Source: Halorhabdus amylolytica (GTDB lineage: Archaea; Halobacteriota; Halobacteria; Halobacteriales; Haloarculaceae). Taken from it: a stretch of DNA of 41,758 nucleotides. The stretch spans positions 246,641-288,398 of the forward strand of contig NZ_SPQG01000001.1 in assembly GCF_004944975.1 (NCBI RefSeq). Direction: 5' to 3'. The translations under genes were made by a program, and so were the position numbers. The notes beneath the pieces were generated by a model that made no database searches, was not told where the DNA came from, and saw only the letters and a program-made list of their open reading frames with translations. Shown piece by piece: positions 14,614 to 23,297 of this stretch; position 1 is the first letter of the stretch; each line of letters begins with the position of its first letter.

Positions 14614-17334
14614 ATGACACGCGACAATCGGTATTCTTCGCAAGTTGTGAGAGAATACTGGCAGTACGAATGGGATAGACAGAACGTCTATACGTGTTCC
14701 GATGACGCCTCGGACCCGACGTACGTCCTCGGGATGTTCCCCTACACCTCCGGGAACCTCCACATGGGCCACGTCCGCAACTACGCAATCACCGACGCCT
14801 ATGCCCGCTATCGGCGTCTCCAGGGCGACGACGTGCTCCAGCCGATGGGTTGGGACGCGTTCGGTCTCCCGGCGGAGAACGCCGCCGAACAACGCTTCAC
14901 TGACCCCCGCTCCTGGACGGAGACGTGCATCGAGAGTATGCGCGAGGAGATGGAGGACCTTGGGCTTGGGTACGACTGGTCGCGGGAGTTCACGACCAGT
15001 GATCCGGCGTATTACCGCTGGAACCAGTGGTTCTTCGAACAGTTCTACGAGGCCGGTCTCGTCGAGTACGACGCCGCCGCCGTCAACTGGTGTCCCGACT
15101 GCGAGACGGTCCTCGCCGACGCACAGGTCGAACATCCAGCAGAGAACGGAACCGATGGGAGGAACGGCGAGTCGGGGCCAGACGCCGGTCCAATCCGGAC
15201 GGAGGGCGTCTGCTGGCGCTGTGAGACGCCGGTCGAGACGCGCGAACTCGACCAGTGGTTTTTCACAATCACCGACTACGCCGAGGAATTGCTCGAGGGG
15301 CTAGAGGACCTCGAGGGCTGGCCCGAGAGCGTCCGGGAGATCCAGCGCAACTGGATCGGTCGCCAGGAAGGGGCCCGTGTCGGATTCGAGGTCCCGGAGT
15401 ACCGGAGCGTCGAAGCGTTCACGAAACGGCTGGACACGATCTTCGGCGCGACGTTCCTGGCGATCTCGCCAGGTCACGACCTCGCGACGGAATTCGCCGA
15501 CGAGGAAGACGCGGTCGCCGACTATCTCTCGGGAACCCGCGGGCGCGACGAGGGTGAGCGGGCAGCCACGGCCCACGGGGTCTTCACGGGACACCACGCG
15601 ATCCACCCGCTTTCAGGCGAGAAAATCCCGATCTACGTCGCCGAGTACGTCCTGGACGACGTGGGGACCGGCGCTGTCATGGGCGTGCCAGCCCACAATG
15701 AACGCGATCACGCCTTCGCGAAGGCCCAGAATCTACCGATCGAACCCGTGATCGACCCAGACGACGGAGAACGTCCCCGAAACGATGACGGCACCGTCGT
15801 CGGGGGCCTGCCCTACACCGGCGCGGGGACCCTCGTCGAAAGCGGCGAGTACGACGGGCTGGACAGCGAGCGCGCCCGCGAGCGGTTCCTCGAACTTGAC
15901 TGTGCCGAGTCAGCCGTCACCTACCGCCTCCGGGACTGGCTGATCTCCCGGCAGCGTTACTGGGGGACGCCGATCCCGATCGTCCACTGTGAGGAGTGCG
16001 GTCCCGTGCTGGTGCCAGAGGACGACCTGCCGGTCGAACTCCCCGAATACCAGCCTGCGACCGGCAATCCCCTCGAAGCGAACGAGGACTTCGTCGAGAC
16101 GACCTGTCCGGAGTGTGGTGACCCCGCCCGGCGGGAGACCGACACGATGGACACGTTCGTCGACTCCTCGTGGTACTTCCTGCGGTTTCTCTCGCCCGGC
16201 TTCGGGGACGCGCCGTTCGACGCCGACCGCGCGGCGGAGTGGTTACCCGTAGACGTCTACGTCGGCGGCGAGGAACACGCCGTCCTGCACCTGCTGTACA
16301 TCCGTTTTTTCGCACGAGCCCTTTCCGATCTCGGCATCCTCGACAGACGGGAACCGGTCGAACGACTCGTCAACCAGGGGACGGTGCTACACGGCGGCCG
16401 GAAGATGTCGACGACGACAGGGAACGTCATCACCCCACACGAGTACGGTCCGGAGACGACACGTCTGTTCGTCCTTAGCGCGGCCCATCCGCGCCAGGAC
16501 TTCGAGTGGACGGCCAAGGACGTCAGTTCGGCCTATGACTTCCAGCAACAGCTCTACGGCATGGTCGATACGTTCGTCGACCGGGAGTCCGGGCGGACCG
16601 ATCGACGGCCGAGAGACGAGTACCTCGATCGGGCCATCGACCGATCGATTGCCGCCGTCACCGGGGAATTCGACGCCTTCCGGTTCCACCGGGCGATCGG
16701 GGAGATACGGTCGCTTGCCGGCCTGCTCTCGCAGTACCGCGACACAGGCGAGCCCCACGAGGAGGTCTACCACCGCGGGCTCGAGACGTTGGCCGTTTTG
16801 ATCGAGCCGATCACGCCGTACCTCGCCGAGGAACTGTGGAACATGTTGCGACGTGACGGTCTCGCCGTCGAAGCCGACTGGCCCGAACCGACTGGCGACA
16901 CTGGGAACTATCGCATCGAGCGGGCGTTGATCGACCGGACGCGAGAGGACGTCCGGGACATCTGTGAAGTGGCCGGGATCGACGACCCCGAACGGATCAC
17001 ATTCGTCGTCGCCCCGAAGTGGAAGTTCCGCGCCCACGAGTCGGTCCGACAGACCGACCCCGACGGGGCAGTCGTCAGTCGGGCGCTGGAAGACGACCTC
17101 GTCGCCGACCACCGCGAGGAGGCTGGACCCTATCTCGCGGACCTAGAGGAACGGCGTCGCTCGCTGGAACCGGTCCTCGATCCGGCGCGCGAACGCACGC
17201 TACTCGAGCGAGCAGGCTGGCTGTTCCGCGAGGAGTTCGACGCCCCAATCGTCGTGGAGTCGGCGTCCTCGATCGATGACAAGGCGCTGGCGGGGCGTGC
17301 CGAACCTGGCAAACCCGCGATCCACATCGACTAG
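14614..17334 (+). CDS. leuS: Leucyl-tRNA synthetase with altered KMSKS and editing motifs, probable paralogue
   Basis: 906 aa from the ATG at 14614; a GTG at 14557 would add 19 unsupported residues. It charges tRNA-Leu with leucine. The core is of the bacterial type, as in other haloarchaea: [11 protein letters not shown] (HIGH, 50-53), [14 protein letters not shown] and [14 protein letters not shown]. Zinc Cys pairs occur in [12 protein letters not shown] and [10 protein letters not shown]. The KMSKS loop reads Lys597-Met-Ser-Thr-Thr (KMSTTTGNV), so the second Lys is lost. In the CP1 editing domain the usual TTRPDT reads Thr270-Lys-Arg-Leu-Asp-Thr275, and HDxRD reads His361-Asn-Glu-Arg-Asp365. 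The C-terminal part looks archaeal ([23 protein letters not shown]). The frame is fully open. I think this is a second LeuRS with changed chemistry, not the housekeeping copy. Confidence 0.88.
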   Translation: MTRDNRYSSQVVREYWQYEWDRQNVYTCSDDASDPTYVLGMFPYTSGNLHMGHVRNYAITDAYARYRRLQGDDVLQPMGWDAFGLPAENAAEQRFTDPRSWTETCIESMREEMEDLGLGYDWSREFTTSDPAYYRWNQWFFEQFYEAGLVEYDAAAVNWCPDCETVLADAQVEHPAENGTDGRNGESGPDAGPIRTEGVCWRCETPVETRELDQWFFTITDYAEELLEGLEDLEGWPESVREIQRNWIGRQEGARVGFEVPEYRSVEAFTKRLDTIFGATFLAISPGHDLATEFADEEDAVADYLSGTRGRDEGERAATAHGVFTGHHAIHPLSGEKIPIYVAEYVLDDVGTGAVMGVPAHNERDHAFAKAQNLPIEPVIDPDDGERPRNDDGTVVGGLPYTGAGTLVESGEYDGLDSERARERFLELDCAESAVTYRLRDWLISRQRYWGTPIPIVHCEECGPVLVPEDDLPVELPEYQPATGNPLEANEDFVETTCPECGDPARRETDTMDTFVDSSWYFLRFLSPGFGDAPFDADRAAEWLPVDVYVGGEEHAVLHLLYIRFFARALSDLGILDRREPVERLVNQGTVLHGGRKMSTTTGNVITPHEYGPETTRLFVLSAAHPRQDFEWTAKDVSSAYDFQQQLYGMVDTFVDRESGRTDRRPRDEYLDRAIDRSIAAVTGEFDAFRFHRAIGEIRSLAGLLSQYRDTGEPHEEVYHRGLETLAVLIEPITPYLAEELWNMLRRDGLAVEADWPEPTGDTGNYRIERALIDRTREDVRDICEVAGIDDPERITFVVAPKWKFRAHESVRQTDPDGAVVSRALEDDLVADHREEAGPYLADLEERRRSLEPVLDPARERTLLERAGWLFREEFDAPIVVESASSIDDKALAGRAEPGKPAIHID

Positions 17335-17384
17335 CATCGAGAAGCTGTCGATCCCCTCCGGTTTCCACGGCGGGTTCGGGCCGA

Positions 17385-17987
17385 CTAGTCGTCTGCGAGT
17401 AGCATCTCCGCGATGTACCGGTCGAGTTCGTCGCGCAGGGATCCAATGCTGTCCGGGTCCTCGACCAGGACCGATCGATCGAGCGTCCCGTACAACGACG
17501 CGAGGACGAACTCCGCCACCCGCTGGGCGTCGACGTCGCGGAACGTCCCGTCTGCGATGCCGTCCTCGATCACGTCGACGAGGGCGGTTGTGATCAGCTC
17601 GTTCGTCCGCCGGAACTGCTCGCGATACGCCGGTTTGTGCGGCGCCTGGGCCTGCATCTCCATCATGGCCTGGAGCAACTGGACCCGTTCCTCGGCGGGG
17701 TTTTCCGGCGCGAGCAAATCCAGCAGCGTTTCGAGGCGTTCAATGGGGGGTTCGTCCCCGTCGGCCTCCAGCTCCGATTCGAACTGGTCGAGGAGGTGGG
17801 CGAGGAAGTCCGACAGCAGTTCTTCCTTGTCCTCGTAGTGATAATACAGTAGCGATTTGCTCTTTGGAAACTCCTCGGCAATACGGGAGATGCTCGTTCC
17901 CGCGTACCCATGCTTACACAACGCCTGGAACGTCGCGATCATGATGGCCTCCCGAGTCGACGTGTCACTTCCAGGAGCATCAATCAC
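17385..17987 (-). CDS. TetR/AcrR-family transcriptional regulator
   Basis: 200 aa from a GTG at 17987, chosen because a strong Shine-Dalgarno sequence precedes it. The N-terminal helix-turn-helix is TREAIMIATFQALCKHGYAG, then TSISRIAEEF, then SKSLLYYHYEDKEELLSDF, a textbook TetR motif and close to haloarchaeal AcrR-type repressors. The C-terminal 130 residues are the helical ligand-binding and dimer domain (LLQAMMEMQAQAPHKPAYREQ). It lies 113 nt downstream of the polyprenyl-synthase-like gene on the same strand, and a near-palindrome stands upstream of that gene. It may repress this unit. Ligand unknown. Confidence 0.88.
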   Translation of the reverse strand: MIDAPGSDTSTREAIMIATFQALCKHGYAGTSISRIAEEFPKSKSLLYYHYEDKEELLSDFLAHLLDQFESELEADGDEPPIERLETLLDLLAPENPAEERVQLLQAMMEMQAQAPHKPAYREQFRRTNELITTALVDVIEDGIADGTFRDVDAQRVAEFVLASLYGTLDRSVLVEDPDSIGSLRDELDRYIAEMLLADD

Positions 17988-17993
17988 AGAGAT

Positions 17994-18003
17994 CCCTCCT
18001 CCT
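17994..18003 (-). promoter_or_regulatory. Shine-Dalgarno site deciding a GTG start
   Basis: On the minus strand the sequence reads AGGAGGAGGG and ends 6 nt before the GTG at 17987. It matches the 16S rRNA anti-Shine-Dalgarno sequence very well. No comparable site precedes the in-frame Met codons further upstream (18020, 18104). This fixes the start of the TetR-family gene. Confidence 0.75.
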
Positions 18004-18100
18004 GAAACCGCACAGGGCATCCGTGGCGGGTTGACTTCTATCGCGAGCGGCCGGCACCCCGTCACATCGTCGCGCCGTTCGAAACAGTACGTGTAATCTA

Positions 18101-18925
18101 TCACTCATAGGTGATGCGATCCATTGATCCAGCGAGCACAGAGTCAGCAAGCTCACGAAGGCGAGAGAGTGGTTGCGAATCGGGCAGTGGCTTCAGGAGT
18201 TCGTCGATACTATCGGTGCCAATCCCGTCCCCGACGACGGATCCCGGCCACTCCTCGGGGAGCAACTCGTCCACTGACTTGAGTCGGTCCGTTTCGAACC
18301 CATCCCTGTCAGAATGCCACCGGGCGACACCCAGGGCAGTTCCGGTTGTCCGTAACGCCCGCCGACAGTCCTCGTCCGCACGTCCGAGTATGCCGGCGAG
18401 ATCGCCCGCGGTCGCCGTGACGATCGGTTCGATCGGCACACAGTCGATCGACGCCGACCCGCCCTCCTCGACGCGTGCCCAGGCGGAAGCGAGTCGGCTG
18501 CTGGCGGCCGAAACGGATCGAAAACAAGCCGCTCCGATCGACGGCTCGACCTCGAGGTCACGAAGTCCGGCGTATGCCAGCGAGTGGAGGTAATCACTCG
18601 CTAGGAGTGCGTGGCTCCGATCTATACTCTGAAAGCCCGTATCGAGGAGGCCCGACGCTCGTGCGTTCAACAGTGCCTGTCCGTAGAGCAGTTCGACGGT
18701 CGCTGCCGCCTGGACCGCCCTATCGTCCGGCCGCCGTTCACCCGTCGTCGCCATCCCCAACAACAGGAAACGACCACGAAACCGGTCGCTGTCGGCGTCG
18801 AACGGTCGTGCGGCATCGTCGGCGAGCTGTGTCGGCGCGCCGGTCAGCCAGGATCTGATCTGTCGATCGATGGCCTCCCGATACGTCCGCCCCACGTCAG
18901 GTTCCGGTGCCCCATCCATAGTCAC
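18101..18925 (-). CDS. Polyprenyl-synthase-like haloarchaeal protein lacking DDxxD motifs
   Basis: 274 aa, predicted all-helical. Segments such as VELLYGQALLNARAS, SHALLASDYLHSLAYAGL and FRSVSAASSRLASAWARVEEG resemble the helices of isoprenyl diphosphate synthases, where the ASDYLH region matches the first aspartate-rich helix. The DDxxD motifs that bind Mg-diphosphate are missing. It is therefore unlikely to be a normal prenyltransferase and may be a regulatory or scaffold homologue; it fits a haloarchaeal family of unknown function (DUF7114-like). A second Met at residue 3 (18919) could be the true start. The TetR regulator gene follows on the same strand. Confidence 0.6.
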   Translation of the reverse strand: MTMDGAPEPDVGRTYREAIDRQIRSWLTGAPTQLADDAARPFDADSDRFRGRFLLLGMATTGERRPDDRAVQAAATVELLYGQALLNARASGLLDTGFQSIDRSHALLASDYLHSLAYAGLRDLEVEPSIGAACFRSVSAASSRLASAWARVEEGGSASIDCVPIEPIVTATAGDLAGILGRADEDCRRALRTTGTALGVARWHSDRDGFETDRLKSVDELLPEEWPGSVVGDGIGTDSIDELLKPLPDSQPLSRLRELADSVLAGSMDRITYE

Positions 18926-19009
18926 TGACCCTCGCTATCGCCGGATCCGACGGCCCCGGTGCTCCCCGGAACGAGTCCGTCCGTCCGTGACACTCGGTGC
19001 ATGGAAGTA

Positions 19010-19023
19010 ACTGAACGTTTAGT
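19010..19023. promoter_or_regulatory. Near-palindrome upstream of the prenyl-synthase-like gene
   Basis: ACTGAACGTTTAGT is a 14-bp near-palindrome centred on AACGTT with two mismatched positions. It lies about 85 nt upstream of the gene starting at 18925, in an AT-rich patch (TTTAGTCAATATTCAAG) that is a plausible promoter. Size and symmetry suit a TetR-family dimer. The cognate regulator could be the one encoded at 17385-17987; this is inference. Confidence 0.4.
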
Positions 19024-19147
19024 CAATATTCAAGTTTGTGGGTTCGAAACGAGTTCGAATTTCCGGAACATGGTCCAGTCACGGCAGCGAGCCGGACAGT
19101 TCGATAGAGGGTCCGAGCAGTTCGATCCTGAGCGGTCTGACGGGTCA

Positions 19148-20329
19148 TTAACGATCTCGCGAGACGCGTTCGCCGGGTTCAGTGTGGGTTCCAGACGAGA
19201 GGACGATGCCCGGTTCGATGCTCGTGTTGATGCCGGTTTTGACGTCGTCGCCGGCGACGACGCCCATCTTGCGTCGCCCAGTCGAGACACGTTCGCCTTT
19301 CACCGTGACCCAGACGTCCGCCCCGTCGTGACGGAGGTTCGCGACGTTCGTCCCGGCTCCGAAGTTCACTTCCAGCCCGATCACGCTGTCGCCGACGTAC
19401 GAGAGATGCGGGACGGCCGAGCCCGCCCGGATCACGCTGTTCTTGATTTCGACCCCGTTACCGACGTGGACGCCCTCGCCCAGGTATGTCGGCCCGCGAA
19501 GGTAGGCGTTCGGCCCGACTTCGGCGCCCGCATCGATGTAGACCGGTCCCTCGATCACGACCCCAGGCTCGATCGTCGCTCCTTCCTCGACCACAACGGG
19601 ACCTCGGAGGTCGACGTCGTCGCTGACGGCCCCACGCAGGTCGCGGTCGATGCCATCGAGCAACAACTCGTTGGCTTCGAGTAACTCCCAGGGTCGACCC
19701 ACGTCCAACCAGCGCTCGAAGGGGACGGGTGTCACCTCGTAGTCATCGATCACTCTCGCGAGTACGTCCGTGATCTCGTACTCCCCGCGTTCGCTCTCGG
19801 GGACGTCCAGCCACTCCCGGGCCTCCGCCGGGAAGACGTATGCGCCCGCGTTGATCTGATCCGTCGGTGGATTGTCAGGTTTTTCGACAATCTCCGTGAT
19901 CGAACCATCACTGATCGACACGACGCCGTAATTCGAGGGATCGGGGACCTCGTAGGTACCCAGTGCCGGTCCGTCGGCAAAGAGCCGGTCGATCGCGGCA
20001 GGATCGTAGAGGTTGTCGCCGTTGAGGACGACGAAAGCTCCCTCGAGTTCGTCACGCGCCGCGCGGAGTGCGTCCGCTGTCCCGGCCTGTTTGGACTGGA
20101 CCGCGTAGGTCACGGGCACTCCCCGATGGGTGTCCCCGAAGTACGACCGGACGTCCTCGGCCTCGTAGCCGACGACGAAAACGAGTTCGTCCGCGCCGGC
20201 GTCGACGGCCGCATCGGCGACGTGGGCCGCGAGGGGGCGACCGGCCACGGGCAACATCGGTTTCGGCGTGTTGTCGGTGAGCGGGGCCATCCGCGTGCCC
20301 TGCCCGGCGGCGAGCACGACTGCTTGCAT
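19148..20329 (-). CDS. GlmU-like bifunctional sugar-1-phosphate nucleotidyltransferase/acetyltransferase
   Basis: 393 aa from the ATG at 20329 (MQAVVLAAGQGTRMAPLT); a 24-residue upstream extension has no family support. The N-terminal half is a nucleotidyltransferase: the GxGTRM-x-PLT-x13-KP signature (AAGQGTRMAPLTDNTPKPML), the NGDN metal site in FVVLNGDNLYD, and EKPDNPPTDQINAGAYVF. From about residue 240 a left-handed beta helix follows (VVIEGPVYIDAGAEVGPNAY). It ends with an acetyltransferase-like block, LSYVGDSVIGLEVNFGAGTN. Archaeal proteins of this layout make UDP-GlcNAc or dTDP/UDP-glucose for surface glycans and N-glycosylation. The exact sugar cannot be decided by eye. Confidence 0.87.
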   Translation of the reverse strand: MQAVVLAAGQGTRMAPLTDNTPKPMLPVAGRPLAAHVADAAVDAGADELVFVVGYEAEDVRSYFGDTHRGVPVTYAVQSKQAGTADALRAARDELEGAFVVLNGDNLYDPAAIDRLFADGPALGTYEVPDPSNYGVVSISDGSITEIVEKPDNPPTDQINAGAYVFPAEAREWLDVPESERGEYEITDVLARVIDDYEVTPVPFERWLDVGRPWELLEANELLLDGIDRDLRGAVSDDVDLRGPVVVEEGATIEPGVVIEGPVYIDAGAEVGPNAYLRGPTYLGEGVHVGNGVEIKNSVIRAGSAVPHLSYVGDSVIGLEVNFGAGTNVANLRHDGADVWVTVKGERVSTGRRKMGVVAGDDVKTGINTSIEPGIVLSSGTHTEPGERVSRDR

Positions 20330-20511
20330 GCCCGACACCTCTGGACGGTCACGGATAGGCCTACCGCTCTCGATCTTCTCTCCCCGCCCGCTCTGTCCCA
20401 TCCCGTCGGTACCGATACCCGGTGCGTCCCGTCCGGATCCCGGCCGTCGGTCCGACCTGACGGGAGAGAACCGGCAATTTTAGGGTGTAACTCCCGAGAC
20501 CAACGGTCACG

Positions 20512-20661
20512 ATGAACGGCGGCCTGAGTACGACCGCGTGGCTCGCGCTGGGAGGACCGTTCGTGATCTACCTGCTCGCGCTTGCGGGGTACTACGTCCT
20601 GGAGGGACGCCGCGAGCGTGCGCTCCGCGAGGAGTACGAGGGGGAGATGGACGATGGCTGA
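20512..20661 (+). CDS. Tiny membrane protein partnered with Na+/solute symporter
   Basis: 49 aa. After MNGGLSTTAW comes one transmembrane helix (about residues 10-28, LALGGPFVIYLLALAGYYVL) and a charged tail (EGRRERALREEYEGEMDDG). It overlaps the symporter start by 8 nt, so the two are made together. Small one- or two-helix proteins next to solute:sodium symporters (YhdT/DUF997-like or the 'symporter small accessory protein' type) are known, and this fits that layout. Function, perhaps stability or assembly, is not established. Confidence 0.7.
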   Translation: MNGGLSTTAWLALGGPFVIYLLALAGYYVLEGRRERALREEYEGEMDDG

Positions 20662-22321
20662 CGGGATTGCCGGCGGGGCGTCCACGTGGGTTCTGGTAAC
20701 GGTCACGCTGTACCTGATCGTACTGGTCGGGATCGGCCTCTGGGCCTCCCGCCTGATGGACACCGTCGGCGACTACGTCGTCGGCGGCCGCCGCGTCGGC
20801 CCGGTCGTCACGGGCTTCTCCGAGCGCGCCTCGGAGATGAGCGGCTGGCTCACTCTCGGCGTCCCGGAGGACGCCTACGGGACCGGCGTGATGGCCTTCT
20901 ACAACGGTCTCGGGATGATTCCCGCCGACCTACTGTCCTGGGCGGGTATCGCGAAACGGCTCCGGAAGTACACCGAGATCGTCCGGGCGGTCACGCTGCC
21001 GACGTTCTTCGAGGTCCGGCTACAGGACGACACCGGCATGGTCAAGGGGGTCTCCGCGCTCGTCCTGCTGATCTTCGAAGGGGGTTACGTCGGCGCACAG
21101 ATCGTCGCCGCCGGGACCCTTCTGCGCGTGTTGACCGGAATGGAGATGTGGATCGGCATCCTCGTCGGCGGCGCGATCGTCATCGGCTACACCGTCCTCG
21201 GGGGGTACTTCGCGGTCGCCTGGACGGACTACCTCCAGGGGGCGATCATCCTCGCCGCGTTCGCCGTCCTGCCAGTGCTCGCCGTCGGCGAGTACGGCCT
21301 CCCCTTCGAGCAGTTGAGCGCGATGGACGCCTCGCTGACCAGCCCGGTCGCCGGGATGAGCGGCTGGGCGGCACTGTTCGGTCTGATAAGCTACGCGGCG
21401 ATCGGGTTGGGCGTGCCCGGCAACCCCCACATCATGGTCCGGTTCATGGGTATCGACCGCGTCGAGGACATCCGTCTCGCGGCCGTTGTCGCCCAACTGT
21501 TCATGTTCGTCGCGTACGTGGGGGCCGCGCTCGTTGGCCTTTATGCACTGGTCGCGTTCGGTCAGGGAACGATCGCAAATACTGACACAGTGATGCCGCG
21601 ACTCACCCTGGAGTTGTTCCCGCCAGTGGTGGCCGGCATCGTCCTCGCCGCGGCACTGGCGGCGATGATGTCCAGTGCGGACTCCCAATTGCTGGTCGCG
21701 ACCAGTGCCGTCGTCGAGGACATCTACCACGGCTTTCTCGACCGTGAGGCGACCGAGCGCGAACTCGTTCGCTACTCGCGGGTGGTCACGCTGGCGATCG
21801 GGGCCGCCAGCGTCGCCTTCGCCTATCTGGCCCGCGAGACCCCGATCTACACGCTCGTGCTCGACTACGCCTGGGGCGGTCTCGGCGCCGCACTCGGTCC
21901 GACGCTGATCGCCGCGCTATGGTGGCGTCGACTCACCGCGAAGGGCGCGACCGCGAGTATGCTCGTCGGCGCGAGCACGATGATCCTCTGGACGCAGTGG
22001 AGTGCGATCCTCCCGGCAGTCGGGATTGCCATGCCGCCCGAGGGATCGTTCCTCAACGGACTGTTGACAGTGTACGGCCTGTTCCCGGCGTTCGTCCTCT
22101 CTACGGTGACGCTCGTGGTCGTCTCTCTCGCGACGACGCCGCCGGAGGAGAGCACCGTCGAGAAGCACTTCTCCGTCTTCGAGAAGCCGCTGCCGGCCAT
22201 CGAGGGAGACGATGCTGAGGACAGCGGGTACGTCACCGACGGTGGGACCCCCCAGGCCTGTACGGAACTGGACGCCGTCCGTCACCAGGTCGCAACGAGC
22301 GAGTACTGGAAAGACGAATGA
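20654..22321 (+). CDS. Sodium:solute symporter (SSS family, PutP-like)
   Basis: 555 aa, start ATG at 20654 inside the end of the small upstream gene; a longer frame from 20582 is rejected. It has about 13 membrane segments in the LeuT-fold SSS pattern. Signature blocks are FSERASEMSGWLTLGVPEDA, YTVLGGYFAVAWTDYLQG (the second is the classic SSS motif) and LAAMMSSADSQLLVATSAV. The SER-SEMSGW block is typical of the PutP (proline) branch, so proline or a related compatible solute is likely. In haloarchaea such carriers use the Na+ gradient. Its last 4 bases overlap the next gene. Confidence 0.9.
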   Translation: MADGIAGGASTWVLVTVTLYLIVLVGIGLWASRLMDTVGDYVVGGRRVGPVVTGFSERASEMSGWLTLGVPEDAYGTGVMAFYNGLGMIPADLLSWAGIAKRLRKYTEIVRAVTLPTFFEVRLQDDTGMVKGVSALVLLIFEGGYVGAQIVAAGTLLRVLTGMEMWIGILVGGAIVIGYTVLGGYFAVAWTDYLQGAIILAAFAVLPVLAVGEYGLPFEQLSAMDASLTSPVAGMSGWAALFGLISYAAIGLGVPGNPHIMVRFMGIDRVEDIRLAAVVAQLFMFVAYVGAALVGLYALVAFGQGTIANTDTVMPRLTLELFPPVVAGIVLAAALAAMMSSADSQLLVATSAVVEDIYHGFLDREATERELVRYSRVVTLAIGAASVAFAYLARETPIYTLVLDYAWGGLGAALGPTLIAALWWRRLTAKGATASMLVGASTMILWTQWSAILPAVGIAMPPEGSFLNGLLTVYGLFPAFVLSTVTLVVVSLATTPPEESTVEKHFSVFEKPLPAIEGDDAEDSGYVTDGGTPQACTELDAVRHQVATSEYWKDE

Positions 22322-22839
22322 CCGACGATACCCGGCCAGGGGAACCGACAGCCGGGTTGTCTCGACCCGGCGACACCCTTGGCGACGAGGGGACGGTCTC
22401 GGCCGTCGTGCCGTCGATCGAGCGCGAGACCGTCGAGTCGACTGGTCGCGTCGGCGCGGTCGCCTATCCCTATCGGATCGTCGAAGCAACGGTCCGGATC
22501 CCCCGCCCGTTGCTGTCGGACCGCGAAGACAGGTACGTCCTCAGTGTCGACCGCGCCCGCCGGCTGGCTCTCCGGGCTGACGAAGTCCCCGACGTCGAGT
22601 GTCGCACGCTCCGGGACGCACTCGTCGTCGACCCGGAACTCGACGACGCGGAAACGACCGAAAAAGCCCGCGAAACGGCGTTCGAGTGGACGCTCCGGAA
22701 ATATTTGTCCGCCGAACCGCCGACCGTCACGATCGAATCCGCCGTGGACGCCCACAAGCTGTTCTGGCTCGCCGAGCGGCCGGACGGCGACGTGATCGTC
22801 GACAGCGTCCGGGGCACCGAGCGGCCGCTCGACGGCTGA
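22318..22839 (+). CDS. Unknown soluble haloarchaeal protein coupled to the symporter gene
   Basis: 173 aa, very acidic, no membrane segment or recognised motif. It starts at ATG 22318 through an ATGA overlap with the symporter stop, so it is translationally coupled. The middle (YPYRIVEATVRIPRPLLSD and YVLSVDRARRLALRADEVP) and the end (PPTVTIESAVDAHKLFWLAE) look like mixed alpha/beta folds. I do not recognise the family. Its position suggests a role with the transporter, for example regulation or a helper, but this is only positional evidence. Confidence 0.65.
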   Translation: MTDDTRPGEPTAGLSRPGDTLGDEGTVSAVVPSIERETVESTGRVGAVAYPYRIVEATVRIPRPLLSDREDRYVLSVDRARRLALRADEVPDVECRTLRDALVVDPELDDAETTEKARETAFEWTLRKYLSAEPPTVTIESAVDAHKLFWLAERPDGDVIVDSVRGTERPLDG

Positions 22840-22880
22840 ATCGTCGACTGCGAGCGAGTTCGGTCGGCAATCGGGACTTG

Positions 22881-23118
22881 CGTGATTCAAATCCCTCCTT
22901 TCGCATTCGCTCCTCACGTGCGTTCGTCGCAGAATGCTCGGTCCGGGAGTGAGCGGATTCGGAGAATCCGCGAACGTCGATCGACGCTGTCGATCGGGAT
23001 TTGAACCCGATGCCAGACCTCGCTTCGCTCGGTCTGCCGTGATTCAAATCCCTTCCCTGCGCGCTTCGCTCACTCGTAAAACTCGTTCGCTGTAGTGCTC
23101 GGTCCGGGATTTGAACCC
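22881..23118. repeat. Decayed tRNA 3'-end fragments next to tRNA-Glu
   Basis: Three exact pairs occur. CGTGATTCAAATCCCT is at 22881-22896 and 23038-23053. TGCTCGGTCCGGGA is at 22935-22948 and 23096-23109. CGGGATTTGAACCC is at 22995-23008 and 23105-23118. The second copies of the last two are the acceptor and T arm of the tRNA-Glu gene, so the outlying copies are pieces of a duplicated tRNA 3' end. This is what integrase-mediated insertions at a tRNA leave behind. No integrase gene remains nearby. Confidence 0.65.
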
Positions 23119-23170
23119 AGGTCATCGGCTCGAAAGGCCGAAATGATTGGCCGGACTACACCAACCGAGC
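23096..23170 (-). tRNA. tRNA-Glu (anticodon TTC)
   Basis: 75 nt including the discriminator A. The acceptor stem pairs GCTCGGT with ACCGAGC. The anticodon loop CTTTCGA carries TTC and is closed by a CGGC/GCCG stem. The T arm has GGGTTCAAATCCC. CCA is not encoded. A TATA-like TAATAAAT stands about 35 nt upstream of the 5' end. Copies of its 3' end recur downstream. Confidence 0.95.
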
Positions 23171-23200
23171 GAGCTACATCAGGATCGATGGACCGCTCCG

Positions 23201-23208
23201 TAATAAAT
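23201..23208 (-). promoter_or_regulatory. TATA box of tRNA-Glu
   Basis: On the minus strand this reads ATTTATTA, AT-rich in a GC-rich setting. Its distance to the mature tRNA 5' end (about 31-38 nt) is right for archaeal TBP-dependent initiation a few bases upstream of the tRNA. Confidence 0.6.
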
Positions 23209-23297
23209 GCCGTCAATCACGTCGCCCCTGGGGCGTGTTAGGCACCCACAGATTTCGAGACGGAATCCCCAAGTCCGTCCCCGCCGTCGACCTGGCC

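Noticed and set aside
22727-23125. A 132-residue minus-strand frame across the region beside tRNA-Glu.
   Set aside because: It runs straight through tRNA-derived repeats and has no domain. It is a by-product of the decayed tRNA fragments.
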